Source: Oscillospiraceae bacterium
GTDB lineage: Bacteria > Bacillota > Clostridia > Oscillospirales > Ruminococcaceae
Direction: 5' to 3'
DNA length: 63,621 nucleotides
Assembly: GCA_018110825.1 (NCBI GenBank)
Contig: JAGBCL010000119.1
Coordinates: 1 to 63,621, forward strand
Shown here: positions 8,094 to 16,118 of the stretch, piece after piece
How positions within the stretch are numbered: the stretch's first letter is position 1
Layout: every line of letters starts with the position of its first letter
Position numbers and translations under genes: made by a program
The notes under the pieces: generated by a model
Told to the model about the DNA's origin: nothing
Seen by the model: only the letters and a program-made list of their open reading frames with translations
Database searches by the model: none

Positions 8094-8807
8094 TTATCTC
8101 CTTACCAGAGCCGCCAAAATATCCTTAACACTTTTCGACTCCGCCTCAATAAAAAATTCAGGCTCGTGAATGTGCTCCAGATAGTGCGCATCGCTGTCGT
8201 GAATAATATTGCAGTTTTTCAGGTACGGGTTAGCATCAAGAATCTTATCCATAAACCCAACGTGCTTTATCTCAGCACATGTAAACTTGCTGTCAGGCGG
8301 AATAAAACCAAGGTTTGAAAGCAGACTCGTGCTGCTCTTGTCAACGTGAGCAGGAATCATAATTCCGCCGTATTTTGTAACAAGTCCGTGCACAGACTCA
8401 AAATCAATACTCGTTGCATTAATCAACAAATAAGGCTCTTTCGCAATAATGTTGTCATCCTCGTCAACAAACAGCTGCCTTCCGAAAACTTCCTCATCAT
8501 TTGGAAACGGCATCATACATTGGTGCACATATTTGTCAAATTCCATCGCATTGTCAAGTTCAGGAAACAAGCATACAACGTGAACTTCTTCCTCCGTAGT
8601 AAGTTCCATTCCGGGAATTGCCGTAACCCCGTAAGCCTCCGCAAGCTTCATAACCGCAGGACAGTTACCGCAGGAATTGTGGTCGGTAACAGCAATAACA
8701 TCCAGCTCCTTTAAAGCCGCCATACCAACAATGTTGCTCGGCAGCATATCCTCGTCGCCGCAAGGGGACAAGCAGGAATGAATATGCAAATCATAACTTA
8801 ACCTCAC
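8094..8807 (-). CDS. PHP-domain metallophosphoesterase
   Basis: A 237-residue PHP-fold hydrolase. The metal-binding motifs DLHIHS (near the N-terminus), VTDHNS, a Glu in GMELTTEEEVHV and a late DSDAHY are all present, so the trinuclear site looks intact. The family contains phosphatases and nucleases; the substrate is unknown. A GTG at 8816 also fits but lies inside the GGAGG sequence, so I chose GTG 8807, eight bases downstream of it. It is often seen next to DRTGG and hydrogenase-like genes in clostridia, and that arrangement is present here. Confidence 0.8.
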   Translation of the reverse strand: MRLSYDLHIHSCLSPCGDEDMLPSNIVGMAALKELDVIAVTDHNSCGNCPAVMKLAEAYGVTAIPGMELTTEEEVHVVCLFPELDNAMEFDKYVHQCMMPFPNDEEVFGRQLFVDEDDNIIAKEPYLLINATSIDFESVHGLVTKYGGIMIPAHVDKSSTSLLSNLGFIPPDSKFTCAEIKHVGFMDKILDANPYLKNCNIIHDSDAHYLEHIHEPEFFIEAESKSVKDILAALVRR

Positions 8808-8825
8808 GGCAGACACCTCCTTGTT

Positions 8826-9158
8826 TTAGTCGGAAATAAGCTTGTGTGCCGCAAGTGCCGCCTCAAAAACAGGCATATCTGTTTTCAGAATTGCAACACC
8901 TTGCTGTTTAGCTCTTTCAAGTGCCGTTTCATCAATTTCAGCACCCTCAGCAACAACAATGCAGCCACCCTCGGTGAGTACAGCAACCGCAACCGTGTTA
9001 ACATTGCCCATAACCGTAACCCAAACCGAGCCAGCGGGATTTCTTGACATAGCAAATGAAAGCAGGTCACAGCAGTAAACCTTTGTCAGTTCGATATCTT
9101 CCGCACCCTCATTAACAAGCTTGAAGCCGCATTTTTCTGTAAATTCACTTAATTTCAT
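8826..9158 (-). CDS. DRTGG-domain protein (first copy)
   Basis: A 110-residue single-domain protein. The fold pattern (VYCCDLLSFAM, a central VTVMGNVNTVAVAVL strand pair, then IVVAEGAEIDETALERA) matches the DRTGG domain, a nucleotide- or ligand-sensing module better known from pyrophosphatases and phosphotransacetylase-like proteins. It is a diverged partner of the DRTGG protein at 12028-12378 in the same operon. A regulatory role for the sensory hydrogenase homologue between them is inference. Confidence 0.7.
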   Translation of the reverse strand: MKLSEFTEKCGFKLVNEGAEDIELTKVYCCDLLSFAMSRNPAGSVWVTVMGNVNTVAVAVLTEGGCIVVAEGAEIDETALERAKQQGVAILKTDMPVFEAALAAHKLISD

Positions 9159-9173
9159 AGTAATTCTTCCTTA

Positions 9174-10511
9174 TCAATAATCTGTGTAATCCGATTCGGT
9201 ATAATCGTTATAATCATTATCATCATCATCATTGCCGAGAGAGTCAAGACTGCTGAATTGACGGGAAATACGATGAATGTAGTCCCTTAGTAAGTATACA
9301 CAATCACGTTCATGAGCACGTCCGCTGACAATATCCTCAGCAAGTGCACGACAAGTAGGTGCACCGCAGGAACCGCAGTCCAGTCCCGGAAATTTTTCAA
9401 GCAAAGCATCAATCTTAGCCATAGCAGCAATGCTGTCCTTAAGGCTTGTTCCTATCTTGAAAACAGGCGTGTACTCAATTTCTTTTTCAAAGAAAGGATT
9501 GTCAAGGATCTTGCCATCAAGATGGGACCGTGTAACAGGCTGATATTTTCTGAGTCTGTTGAGTTTTGATTTGGCAACATACGCATTTTCAACCGTAAGC
9601 GTACCGCCCACACATCCGCCTGAACAAGCGTTGAGTTCAATAAAGTCAAGGTCAGAAAATTTCTGGTCTTCAAGGTCTTCAAGAACCTTTATAACATTTT
9701 CAATACCATCAGCAGCAAGATAGCTGTCCGTAAGTATACCACCCGCTTCACCGCCGCTTCGTCCCCAGCTGATGCCGATTTTACCTGATGTCAGTAAATC
9801 TTCATCGTCATCAACAGAATTCACCATGTGCTTCAGCATAACAGGATAAATATCCTTTATTGCAACAACATGGTCAACTTCGGATTTCTCAAAACCTACA
9901 GGTGAACGTGTAGCCGTAACCTTTGCAGGACAAGGGGAGATGAAGATTATGCCGATTTTTTCAGCAGGAAGTCCCGTCTTTTCCATAGCAATCTTTCTTG
10001 CCTCTGAAGCAGCAATATCTACCGGTGCATTAATCGGAATAACGTGTTCAATAAGATTTGGAAAACGAACGCTTATAAGTCTTACAACTGATGGACATGC
10101 AGATGAAATAAACGGTTTTTTGTCAGGATTTTCTTCTATGTATTTTCTGGACAGCTCACTGACAAGCTCAGCTGCCGCCGAAACCTCGTATACAGCATTA
10201 AAACCCATTTTCAGCAGTGCACGCAAAACTATATTAATATCATCAAGATTGTTGAACTGTGCATATAAAGATGGTGCAGGAAGAGCAACTGTGTATTCAT
10301 AATCCTCCATAACTGAAAGAGGGTCATAAATTGCCAGCTTTGCATGGTGCGGACAAATTCTTATACATTCGCCGCAATCAATACAAAATTCTGTAATTAT
10401 AGTTGCTTTTCCTCCGCGAACACGGATAGCCTGTGTCGGACATCTTTTTATGCAGTTGATACAGCCCATGCATTTACTCTTGTCAAGCTGTACCGAATGG
10501 GTAAAATTCAT
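9174..10511 (-). CDS. Sensory-type [FeFe]-hydrogenase homologue with [4Fe-4S] domains
   Basis: A 445-residue protein. Two [4Fe-4S] ferredoxin motifs (CMGCINCIKRCP, CIDCGECIRICP) are followed by a hydrogenase large-subunit domain. Its H-cluster loops are diverged: SSACPSVV in place of TSCCPxW, ISPCPAKV in place of MPCxxKK, and NACSGGCVGG. Four candidate Cys ligands remain but the doubled Cys is lost. A C-terminal Fe-S domain (LDCGSCGAPTC near 385) and a very acidic Asp/Tyr tail follow. This layout matches putative hydrogen- or redox-sensing hydrogenases rather than the catalytic enzyme, which is encoded at 16119-17867. RBS is AAAGGGAGG. Confidence 0.8.
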   Translation of the reverse strand: MNFTHSVQLDKSKCMGCINCIKRCPTQAIRVRGGKATIITEFCIDCGECIRICPHHAKLAIYDPLSVMEDYEYTVALPAPSLYAQFNNLDDINIVLRALLKMGFNAVYEVSAAAELVSELSRKYIEENPDKKPFISSACPSVVRLISVRFPNLIEHVIPINAPVDIAASEARKIAMEKTGLPAEKIGIIFISPCPAKVTATRSPVGFEKSEVDHVVAIKDIYPVMLKHMVNSVDDDEDLLTSGKIGISWGRSGGEAGGILTDSYLAADGIENVIKVLEDLEDQKFSDLDFIELNACSGGCVGGTLTVENAYVAKSKLNRLRKYQPVTRSHLDGKILDNPFFEKEIEYTPVFKIGTSLKDSIAAMAKIDALLEKFPGLDCGSCGAPTCRALAEDIVSGRAHERDCVYLLRDYIHRISRQFSSLDSLGNDDDDNDYNDYTESDYTDY

Positions 10512-10544
10512 TACATAACCTCCCTTTGCAGTAACCGAAAAAGG

Positions 10545-11609
10545 TTAGTTTCTTTTTGTAATTTTTATAGTGTTTAATCCGCTTTTCATAACAATTTTTC
10601 TTAGTGCAGGAACATACATAAACGGACATTTGAGAACCTTTGCAAATATTTTTATCCGCATAGGAACAATTTTCATTTCATATACTTTATCAGCAGATGA
10701 ATTATCTGAATTAAGTACTTCTGCAAGAATACGTGCACTGTTGACAGCAAAACTTATTCCTTCAAGTGAACTGGGACTTATAAGTCCGGCAGCTTCACCT
10801 ATGAGGAAAGCGTTGTTTTTTCCTGTGCATATATCAAAAGGCGATTTCGGACGCAGAATAACGCAAGCCTCTGTTTTCAATATTTCACCGAATTTGAACC
10901 CATAATCGGAAAGACGTTGTTTCTGTATTTCAAACATCATCCGGCAATCCTTTGGTTCAAAAGCACCGCCATAAATGAAAACATTATCCTTGGAAATTGA
11001 CCATGAACAGCAATCACTTGTGGCAGGGTCAAAAATACAACTGTAAAACGGTTTTGCATTTTCTTCCCTGAACCATTGCTGAATAGCTGTGTACCTGCGT
11101 ATTTTCTTTTCGGGGTAAAGGTATTTCCGTACTATTGAATTTGCCCCATCAGCACCTACAATCTTCTTTGCAGTAAAAGATTTTTCGACACCGTCATTTC
11201 CTGTACAGATTAAGCTGTACAAATTATCCAGCCGTTCGATTTTTTTGCATCTGCCGTAAAATCTTTCTACATTTTCAGGGACAAGACTTTCCAGCCACAA
11301 ATCAAATTTATGCCTGTCAAGATTCATATAGAAACGCTGATAATGACGTTCTTTTCTTGCCTGCAAATCGATTGTGCGTACCGAAAAAATCTGTGGGTCA
11401 ACCAACAAGTCCTTAGGCAGAGTCAGGTCAAACTCTGCAAAAGCTTTTTGTGCGTCAGGGGATAGAAGCCCACCGCAGCATTTCCTGAAGCTGTTTTCAT
11501 TATCAGTTTTTCCATCAATAAGAACAACACGAAATTTTTCGTCAAGCAGCCGTGCAAGAGTTGCCCCTGCAGGTCCACCGCCAATAATTGCAATATCAAA
11601 TTCTGTCAT
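10545..11609 (-). CDS. FAD-dependent reductase, geranylgeranyl-reductase-like
   Basis: A 354-residue flavoprotein. The N-terminal dinucleotide-binding motif is IIGGGPAGATLARLL and the second FAD motif is AFLIGEAAGLISPSSLEGISFA near residue 270, typical of the geranylgeranyl-reductase/p-hydroxybenzoate-hydroxylase fold. ATG 11609 overlaps the TGA of the upstream ATPase gene, so translation is coupled. The reaction is unknown: reduction of polyprenyl chains is the family prototype, but a place inside a hydrogenase-sensor operon suggests a redox partner. Both readings are open. Confidence 0.7.
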   Translation of the reverse strand: MTEFDIAIIGGGPAGATLARLLDEKFRVVLIDGKTDNENSFRKCCGGLLSPDAQKAFAEFDLTLPKDLLVDPQIFSVRTIDLQARKERHYQRFYMNLDRHKFDLWLESLVPENVERFYGRCKKIERLDNLYSLICTGNDGVEKSFTAKKIVGADGANSIVRKYLYPEKKIRRYTAIQQWFREENAKPFYSCIFDPATSDCCSWSISKDNVFIYGGAFEPKDCRMMFEIQKQRLSDYGFKFGEILKTEACVILRPKSPFDICTGKNNAFLIGEAAGLISPSSLEGISFAVNSARILAEVLNSDNSSADKVYEMKIVPMRIKIFAKVLKCPFMYVPALRKIVMKSGLNTIKITKRN

Positions 11610-12031
11610 CACATATTCACTTTCATTGTAACAGTTGTTCCAACGCCAAGTTCCGTTTCAATCTTCATATCGTCGGAGTATTTCTTCATATTCGGCAAGC
11701 CCATGCCTGCACCGAATCCGAGAGAACGGATGTTGTCAGGAGCAGTTGACCAGCCAGCCTGCATGGCTTTTTCGATATCAGCTATTCCCGGACCCTTGTC
11801 AGCAAGAATCATAGTAATATCATCCTCGGAAATTTCAACATCGATATCACCGCCGTCAGCATGAATAACCATGTTGATTTCTCCCTCATACATAGCAATA
11901 GCAACCTTGCGAACAGCTTCTGGGGAAACCCCCATCTTTTTCAGCTTGCTCTTTACATCGCCGGAGGCTTCACCTGCACGGGTAAAATCATCAGGAGAAA
12001 CCGTGTAGTGAAGTTTGATTGTATCACTCAA
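11609..12031 (-). CDS. Anti-sigma-factor-type HATPase (RsbW/SpoIIAB-like)
   Basis: A 140-residue stand-alone GHKL ATPase domain. The motifs VAIAMYEGEINMVIHA (N-box), LADKGPGI (G1) and GAGMGLPNMKK (G2) are all present. Such proteins bind sigma factors or anti-anti-sigma proteins and may phosphorylate them. It starts with TTG 12031 preceded by GGAGGC and sits directly after the DRTGG gene with a 4-base overlap. In this operon it may pass a signal from the Fe-S sensor to transcription, which is inference. Confidence 0.82.
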   Translation of the reverse strand: MSDTIKLHYTVSPDDFTRAGEASGDVKSKLKKMGVSPEAVRKVAIAMYEGEINMVIHADGGDIDVEISEDDITMILADKGPGIADIEKAMQAGWSTAPDNIRSLGFGAGMGLPNMKKYSDDMKIETELGVGTTVTMKVNM

Positions 12032-12378
12032 TTGTCAACGCCTCCCCGTAAACCGTTTTCATAAAGAATACCGCATGCAGGGAACATTCTCATATCAGTT
12101 GACATAAGAACAATCTCACGTTCTTCAGCAAGTTCAATAATTGATTCATCAGGCATTTTGCCGCGAACGAAAACAATGCAAACAATATCCATCATTTCAG
12201 CCGTGCGTACAGCCTGAGGGTTGCAAAGACCCGTAAGAAGTACCGACTGGTCTTTTACAAAAGCAAGAACATCGCTCATCATATCGCTTCCGCAGGCAGT
12301 GTGAACCTCGCGTTCCGCATATTCTTCACCGCAAAGAATTTTCGCATCCAGTAATTTTTTAATATCGTTAACAGTCAC
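12028..12378 (-). CDS. DRTGG-domain protein (second copy)
   Basis: A 116-residue DRTGG-type protein and first gene of the minus-strand operon. It shows VHTACGSDMMSDVLAFV, then IVCIVFVRGKMPDESIIELA, then an ending typical of the domain (IVLMSTDMRMFPACGILYE). It is about as long as the copy at 8826-9158 but diverged from it. The start is GTG 12378, with CCTCC (GGAGG) at 12388-12392. A Rex-like box and a 14-base palindrome lie just upstream. Confidence 0.72.
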   Translation of the reverse strand: MTVNDIKKLLDAKILCGEEYAEREVHTACGSDMMSDVLAFVKDQSVLLTGLCNPQAVRTAEMMDIVCIVFVRGKMPDESIIELAEEREIVLMSTDMRMFPACGILYENGLRGGVDN

Positions 12379-12394
12379 TTGGGAAAACCTCCTT

Positions 12395-12408
12395 CGAAAA
12401 CATTTTCG
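12395..12408. promoter_or_regulatory. 14-base palindrome, LacI-like operator
   Basis: CGAAAACATTTTCG is a perfect hexamer inverted repeat (CGAAAA/TTTTCG) around a CA centre. Its reverse complement is identical to the sequence at 30904-30917 upstream of a LacI-family gene. It lies only 3 bases upstream of the ribosome binding site of the minus-strand operon. Confidence 0.55.
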
Positions 12409-12414
12409 TAAGTT

Positions 12415-12432
12415 TTGTTAAATAATTAACAT
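12415..12432. promoter_or_regulatory. Rex-like redox operator
   Basis: TTGTTAAATAATTAACAT fits the clostridial Rex consensus (TTGTTAA, four bases, TTAACAA) with only the last base off. Rex represses fermentation and hydrogen genes until NADH/NAD is high. A site between two hydrogenase operons is what known Rex regulons would predict. No rex gene is in the window. Confidence 0.7.
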
Positions 12433-12706
12433 TTTGTTAAAATGCACAAAATCATTTTGACATTAAATTTAACAATAATATGATACCATATTTTGAAAAA
12501 AATAAAAATAGGCATTACATCTAATAATTTCGTGCAATATCTATAAAAAGTGTTTAAAGTAATGGCTGATTATTAATAAAAGTAACTTAAATGTCATTTT
12601 TAAACTGAAAAACAAAATATACTTATTTTGTGTAAATTTGTGACAAATATACAAAAAATGGGGGTAACGTTAGTAATATATTTTTGTAGCATTTTGTCGC
12701 AGTATG

Positions 12707-12715
12707 TGTTATAAT
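12707..12715 (+). promoter_or_regulatory. Extended -10 promoter of the hyd operon
   Basis: TGTTATAAT is a TGn-extended consensus -10 box about 77 bases before the hydC-like start. No good -35 lies 17 bases upstream, which is common for extended -10 promoters or activated ones. Confidence 0.6.
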
Positions 12716-12791
12716 GTATTCATTATGGTAAGTATGGTGTAATACTGTGTATTTATGCCTGAATTACCGAGATAATTGAGGAGGTTCAATA

Positions 12792-13289
12792 ATGGGTTCT
12801 ACAATTTCATCCATCCCTTTTGCAGGTACTCCTGAACAGGAGAAGCAGCTTCTCGAAGTTATTGCTGCTCATAAGACCGAAAAGGGCTGCCTGATGCCTA
12901 TTCTTCAGAAGGCTCAGGAAATCTATGGCTATCTGCCAATCGAAGTACAGACAATTATCGCAAGAGAAACAGGTTATCCTCTTGAGAAGGTTTACGGCGT
13001 TGTAACATTCTACGCTCAGTTCTCTCTCAATCCAAAGGGTAAGTATAAGATTTCTGTCTGTCTTGGTACTGCTTGCTACGTTAAGGGCAGCGGTGATCTC
13101 TACAATAAGCTCCAGGAAGTTCTCGGTATCGAGGGCGGCGGATGCACTCCTGACGGAAAGTTCTCTCTCGAAGCTTGCCGTTGTATCGGTGCTTGCGGTC
13201 TTGCTCCTGTACTTACAGTCAACGAAGATGTTTACGGCAGACTCGTTGTTGATGATATCGAAGGTATCCTCGCTAAGTACAACGACTGA
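12792..13289 (+). CDS. hydC: HydC/NuoE-like subunit of the bifurcating [FeFe]-hydrogenase
   Basis: A 165-residue thioredoxin-fold [2Fe-2S] protein. The four cluster cysteines appear in LGTACYVKGS and in the later CRCIGACGLAPV segment, spaced as in NuoE. It carries electrons within the cytoplasmic NADH/ferredoxin-linked hydrogenase with the HydB- and HydA-like subunits. The start follows GAGGAGG. Codon choice is biased (AAG, CTC, GGT), as in highly expressed genes, unlike the opposite operon. The stop overlaps the next start (TGATGATG). Confidence 0.92.
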   Translation: MGSTISSIPFAGTPEQEKQLLEVIAAHKTEKGCLMPILQKAQEIYGYLPIEVQTIIARETGYPLEKVYGVVTFYAQFSLNPKGKYKISVCLGTACYVKGSGDLYNKLQEVLGIEGGGCTPDGKFSLEACRCIGACGLAPVLTVNEDVYGRLVVDDIEGILAKYND

Positions 13290-13843
13290 TGATGACCGAA
13301 ATTTCCCTGAACATTCTGGATGTTGCACAGAATTCTGTCCGTGCTGAAGCAACGCTGATTGAAATATCGGTTGCAATAGATACGACAGGTGATAAGCTTA
13401 CCGTTACAATTAAGGACAACGGCTGCGGAATGAGCGAGGAACAGGTGAGAAATGTCACTGACCCGTTCTTTACAACCCGTACAACCCGTAAAATCGGCTT
13501 GGGAATACCTTTCTTCAAGCAGTCTGCGGAAATGACGGGCGGCAGTTTTTTCATAAAATCCGAACTTGGTGTCGGAACAATAACAGAAGCTGTTTATGTG
13601 CTTTCATCAATTGACAGAATGCCACTGGGGGATATGACGCAGACTATCCACTCCCTTGTTACAATGAATACGCACATTGATTTCCTCTATAAATATTCTG
13701 CGGATGATAAGGAATTCACTCTTGATACAAGAGAATTCCGTGAAATTTTAGGTAGCGGCGATTTTGCCAATCCTGAGGTTTCAGCGTTCATAATGGATTT
13801 TCTCAGAGAAAACCATGCAGAAGTATCCGACTTAGCGGAGTAG
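13289..13843 (+). CDS. Histidine-kinase-type ATPase within the hyd operon
   Basis: A 184-residue protein with a GHKL ATPase domain in its first half: NILDVAQNSVRAEAT (N-box), IKDNGCGMSEEQV (G1) and TTRKIGLGIPFFKQSAEMTGG (G2). The C-terminal third is unrecognised and there is no HisKA domain or membrane segment. Either ATG 13289 or ATG 13292 can be the start. It is conserved between hydC and the ferredoxin in many clostridial hyd operons, to my knowledge. A regulatory role is inferred. Confidence 0.8.
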   Translation: MMTEISLNILDVAQNSVRAEATLIEISVAIDTTGDKLTVTIKDNGCGMSEEQVRNVTDPFFTTRTTRKIGLGIPFFKQSAEMTGGSFFIKSELGVGTITEAVYVLSSIDRMPLGDMTQTIHSLVTMNTHIDFLYKYSADDKEFTLDTREFREILGSGDFANPEVSAFIMDFLRENHAEVSDLAE

Positions 13844-13889
13844 ATGCGTAAAGGGAGATTATACAATATAATTAAGGAGGAAAAATATC

Positions 13890-14264
13890 ATGAAATCACT
13901 GGACGAACTCAAAGCAATCCGTGACAAAATGAAGGGTCAGGTTGATATCCGTGAGGAAGGCTCTGACGCTACAAGAGTAGTAGTAGGTATGGCAACATGC
14001 GGTATCGCAGCAGGCGCACGTCCTGTTCTTACAGCATTCTCCAACGCTGTACAGGAAAGAGACCTTCAGAATGTTGCAGTAGTACAGACAGGCTGTATCG
14101 GTCTTTGCATGTATGAACCAATCGTTGAGGTTTACAAGGCTAACGGCGAAAAGACAACTTATGTAAAGGTTAAGCCTGAAATGGTTGAAGAAATCATCGA
14201 CCAGCACATTATCAAGGGCAACGTTGTTACAAAATATACTATCGAGACTGCTAAGCTCGGTTAA
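13890..14264 (+). CDS. Thioredoxin-like [2Fe-2S] ferredoxin
   Basis: A 124-residue small Fe-S protein. ATCGIAAGARPVL near residue 34 and QTGCIGLCMYEP near 70 supply the thioredoxin-like ferredoxin cysteine pattern, similar to the N-terminal part of the next protein. It probably relays electrons in the hydrogenase complex. The start has AAGGAGG. It stands 19 bases before the hydB-like gene and shares the same codon bias. Confidence 0.85.
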   Translation: MKSLDELKAIRDKMKGQVDIREEGSDATRVVVGMATCGIAAGARPVLTAFSNAVQERDLQNVAVVQTGCIGLCMYEPIVEVYKANGEKTTYVKVKPEMVEEIIDQHIIKGNVVTKYTIETAKLG

Positions 14265-14283
14265 TCCTGAGGAGGTAAAATAA

Positions 14284-16098
14284 ATGTATCGTTCACATGT
14301 ATTGGTTTGCGGTGGTACAGGCTGTACTTCTTCCGGAAGTGCCAAGATTATTGAAAGACTGCAGACAGAAATCGACAAGAACGGACTTCACGATGAAGTT
14401 CAGGTAGTAAAGACCGGTTGTTTTGGTCTTTGCGCACTGGGTCCAATTATGATTGTTTACCCAGAGGGTTCCTTCTATTCCATGGTTAAGGAAGAAGATA
14501 TCCCTGAAATCGTATCCGAGCACCTTCTCAAGGGTCGTATCGTTTCCAGACTTCTTTATCAGGAAACAGTTACAGACGAAGGTATCAAGGCTCTTAACGA
14601 TACAAGCTTCTACAAGAAGCAGCTCCGTATCGCTCTGAGAAACTGCGGCGTTATCAACCCTGAAAATATCGACGAATATATCGGTACAGATGGTTACGCT
14701 GCTCTCGGTAAGGTTCTTACAGAAATGACTCCTGAACAGGTTATTCAGGAAATCCTTGATTCCGGTCTCCGTGGACGCGGCGGCGGCGGATTCCCAACAG
14801 GTATGAAGTGGAAGCTTGCAAGAAACATTGTTCCTGATGCTGACCAGAAGTATGTATGTTGTAATGCCGACGAAGGCGACCCGGGTGCATTCATGGACCG
14901 TTCCGTTCTCGAAGGTGACCCACACGTAGTTCTCGAAGCTATGGCTATCGCAGGTTACGCTATCGGCGCTACTCAGGGTTACATATATGTTCGTGCTGAG
15001 TATCCAATCGCTATCGAGCGTCTCCAGATTGCTATCAATCAGGCTCGTGAGTATGGTCTCCTCGGTAAGAATATCTTCAATACAGGCTTTGATTTCGATA
15101 TCGACCTCCGTCTCGGTGCTGGTGCATTCGTATGTGGTGAAGAAACAGCTCTTATGACTTCTATCGAAGGTAACAGAGGTGAACCACGTCCACGTCCACC
15201 ATTCCCAGCTGAAAAGGGTCTTTACGGTAAGCCAACAATCCTTAATAACGTTGAAACATACGCTAACATCCCAAGAATCATCCTCAACGGTGCTAAGTGG
15301 TTCAGCGAAATGGGTACAGAAAAGTCCAAGGGTACTAAGGTATTCGCTCTCGGCGGTAAGATCAACAATACAGGTCTCGTAGAAGTACCAATGGGTACAA
15401 CTCTCCGTGAAGTTGTTGAAGAAATCGGCGGCGGTATTCCTAACGGTAAGAAGTTCAAGGCTGCTCAGACAGGTGGTCCTTCCGGCGGATGTATCCCAGC
15501 AGAACACTTCGATGTTCCTATTGACTACGATAACCTTATCGCTATCGGCTCCATGATGGGCTCCGGCGGTCTTATCGTAATGGACGAAGACAACTGTATG
15601 GTTGATATCGCTAAGTTCTTCCTTGAATTTACTGTAGACGAATCCTGCGGTAAGTGTACACCTTGCCGTGTTGGTACAAAGAGACTCTACGAAATGCTCG
15701 ACAAGATTACAAAGGGTCAGGGTACTCTCGAAGATATCGACAAGATGGAAGAGCTCTGCTACTACATCAAGGCTAACTCCCTCTGCGGTCTTGGTCAGAC
15801 AGCTCCAAACCCAGTTCTCTCCACACTCAAGTTCTTCCGTGATGAGTATGTTGCTCACGTTGTTGACAAGAAGTGTCCTGCAGGCGTATGTAAGGACCTC
15901 CTCCAGTTCACAATCGAAAAGGACAAGTGTATCGGCTGCGGTATGTGTGCTAAGCAGTGTCCTGCAAACGCTATCACAAGAACAGATTACATCGCTCCGG
16001 GCAAGAAGCTTGCTGCATTTGAAATCGATCCTGCTAAGTGCGTTAAGTGCGGTGCTTGTATCGAAAAGTGTAAGCCTGGCGCAATCTATAAGAAGTAA
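14284..16098 (+). CDS. hydB: HydB/NuoF-like flavin and Fe-S subunit of [FeFe]-hydrogenase
   Basis: A 604-residue NADH-binding subunit. There is an N-terminal thioredoxin-like [2Fe-2S] domain (GTGCTSSGS; TGCFGLCALGP), the NuoF core with the NADH/FMN loop GRGGGGFPTGMKW near residue 165, the 4Fe-4S motif ESCGKCTPCRVGT near 455, and two C-terminal ferredoxin clusters (CIGCGMCAKQCP, CVKCGACIEKC). It exchanges electrons between NAD(H), ferredoxin and HydA. This architecture is typical of electron-bifurcating HydABC enzymes. The start follows GAGGAGG. Confidence 0.95.
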   Translation: MYRSHVLVCGGTGCTSSGSAKIIERLQTEIDKNGLHDEVQVVKTGCFGLCALGPIMIVYPEGSFYSMVKEEDIPEIVSEHLLKGRIVSRLLYQETVTDEGIKALNDTSFYKKQLRIALRNCGVINPENIDEYIGTDGYAALGKVLTEMTPEQVIQEILDSGLRGRGGGGFPTGMKWKLARNIVPDADQKYVCCNADEGDPGAFMDRSVLEGDPHVVLEAMAIAGYAIGATQGYIYVRAEYPIAIERLQIAINQAREYGLLGKNIFNTGFDFDIDLRLGAGAFVCGEETALMTSIEGNRGEPRPRPPFPAEKGLYGKPTILNNVETYANIPRIILNGAKWFSEMGTEKSKGTKVFALGGKINNTGLVEVPMGTTLREVVEEIGGGIPNGKKFKAAQTGGPSGGCIPAEHFDVPIDYDNLIAIGSMMGSGGLIVMDEDNCMVDIAKFFLEFTVDESCGKCTPCRVGTKRLYEMLDKITKGQGTLEDIDKMEELCYYIKANSLCGLGQTAPNPVLSTLKFFRDEYVAHVVDKKCPAGVCKDLLQFTIEKDKCIGCGMCAKQCPANAITRTDYIAPGKKLAAFEIDPAKCVKCGACIEKCKPGAIYKK

Positions 16099-16118
16099 GC
16101 CAAGGAGGAATTGCAGAA

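Larger units (their letters stand above)
12379..12791. other. Divergent control region between the two hydrogenase operons
   Basis: About 410 very AT-rich bases hold no gene. They contain a 14-base palindrome (12395-12408), a Rex-like box (12415-12432), further TTGTTAA half-sites (12435-12441 on plus; 12468-12474 on minus), a small palindrome ATTTGT-G-ACAAAT (12636-12648) and an extended -10 promoter (12707-12715) for the rightward operon. Confidence 0.7.

Noticed and set aside
14293-15858. Open frame of 521 codons on the minus strand opposite hydB
   Set aside because: It is antisense to a gene with clear NuoF motifs, has no ribosome binding site, and its sequence is a product of the biased codon use of hydB.
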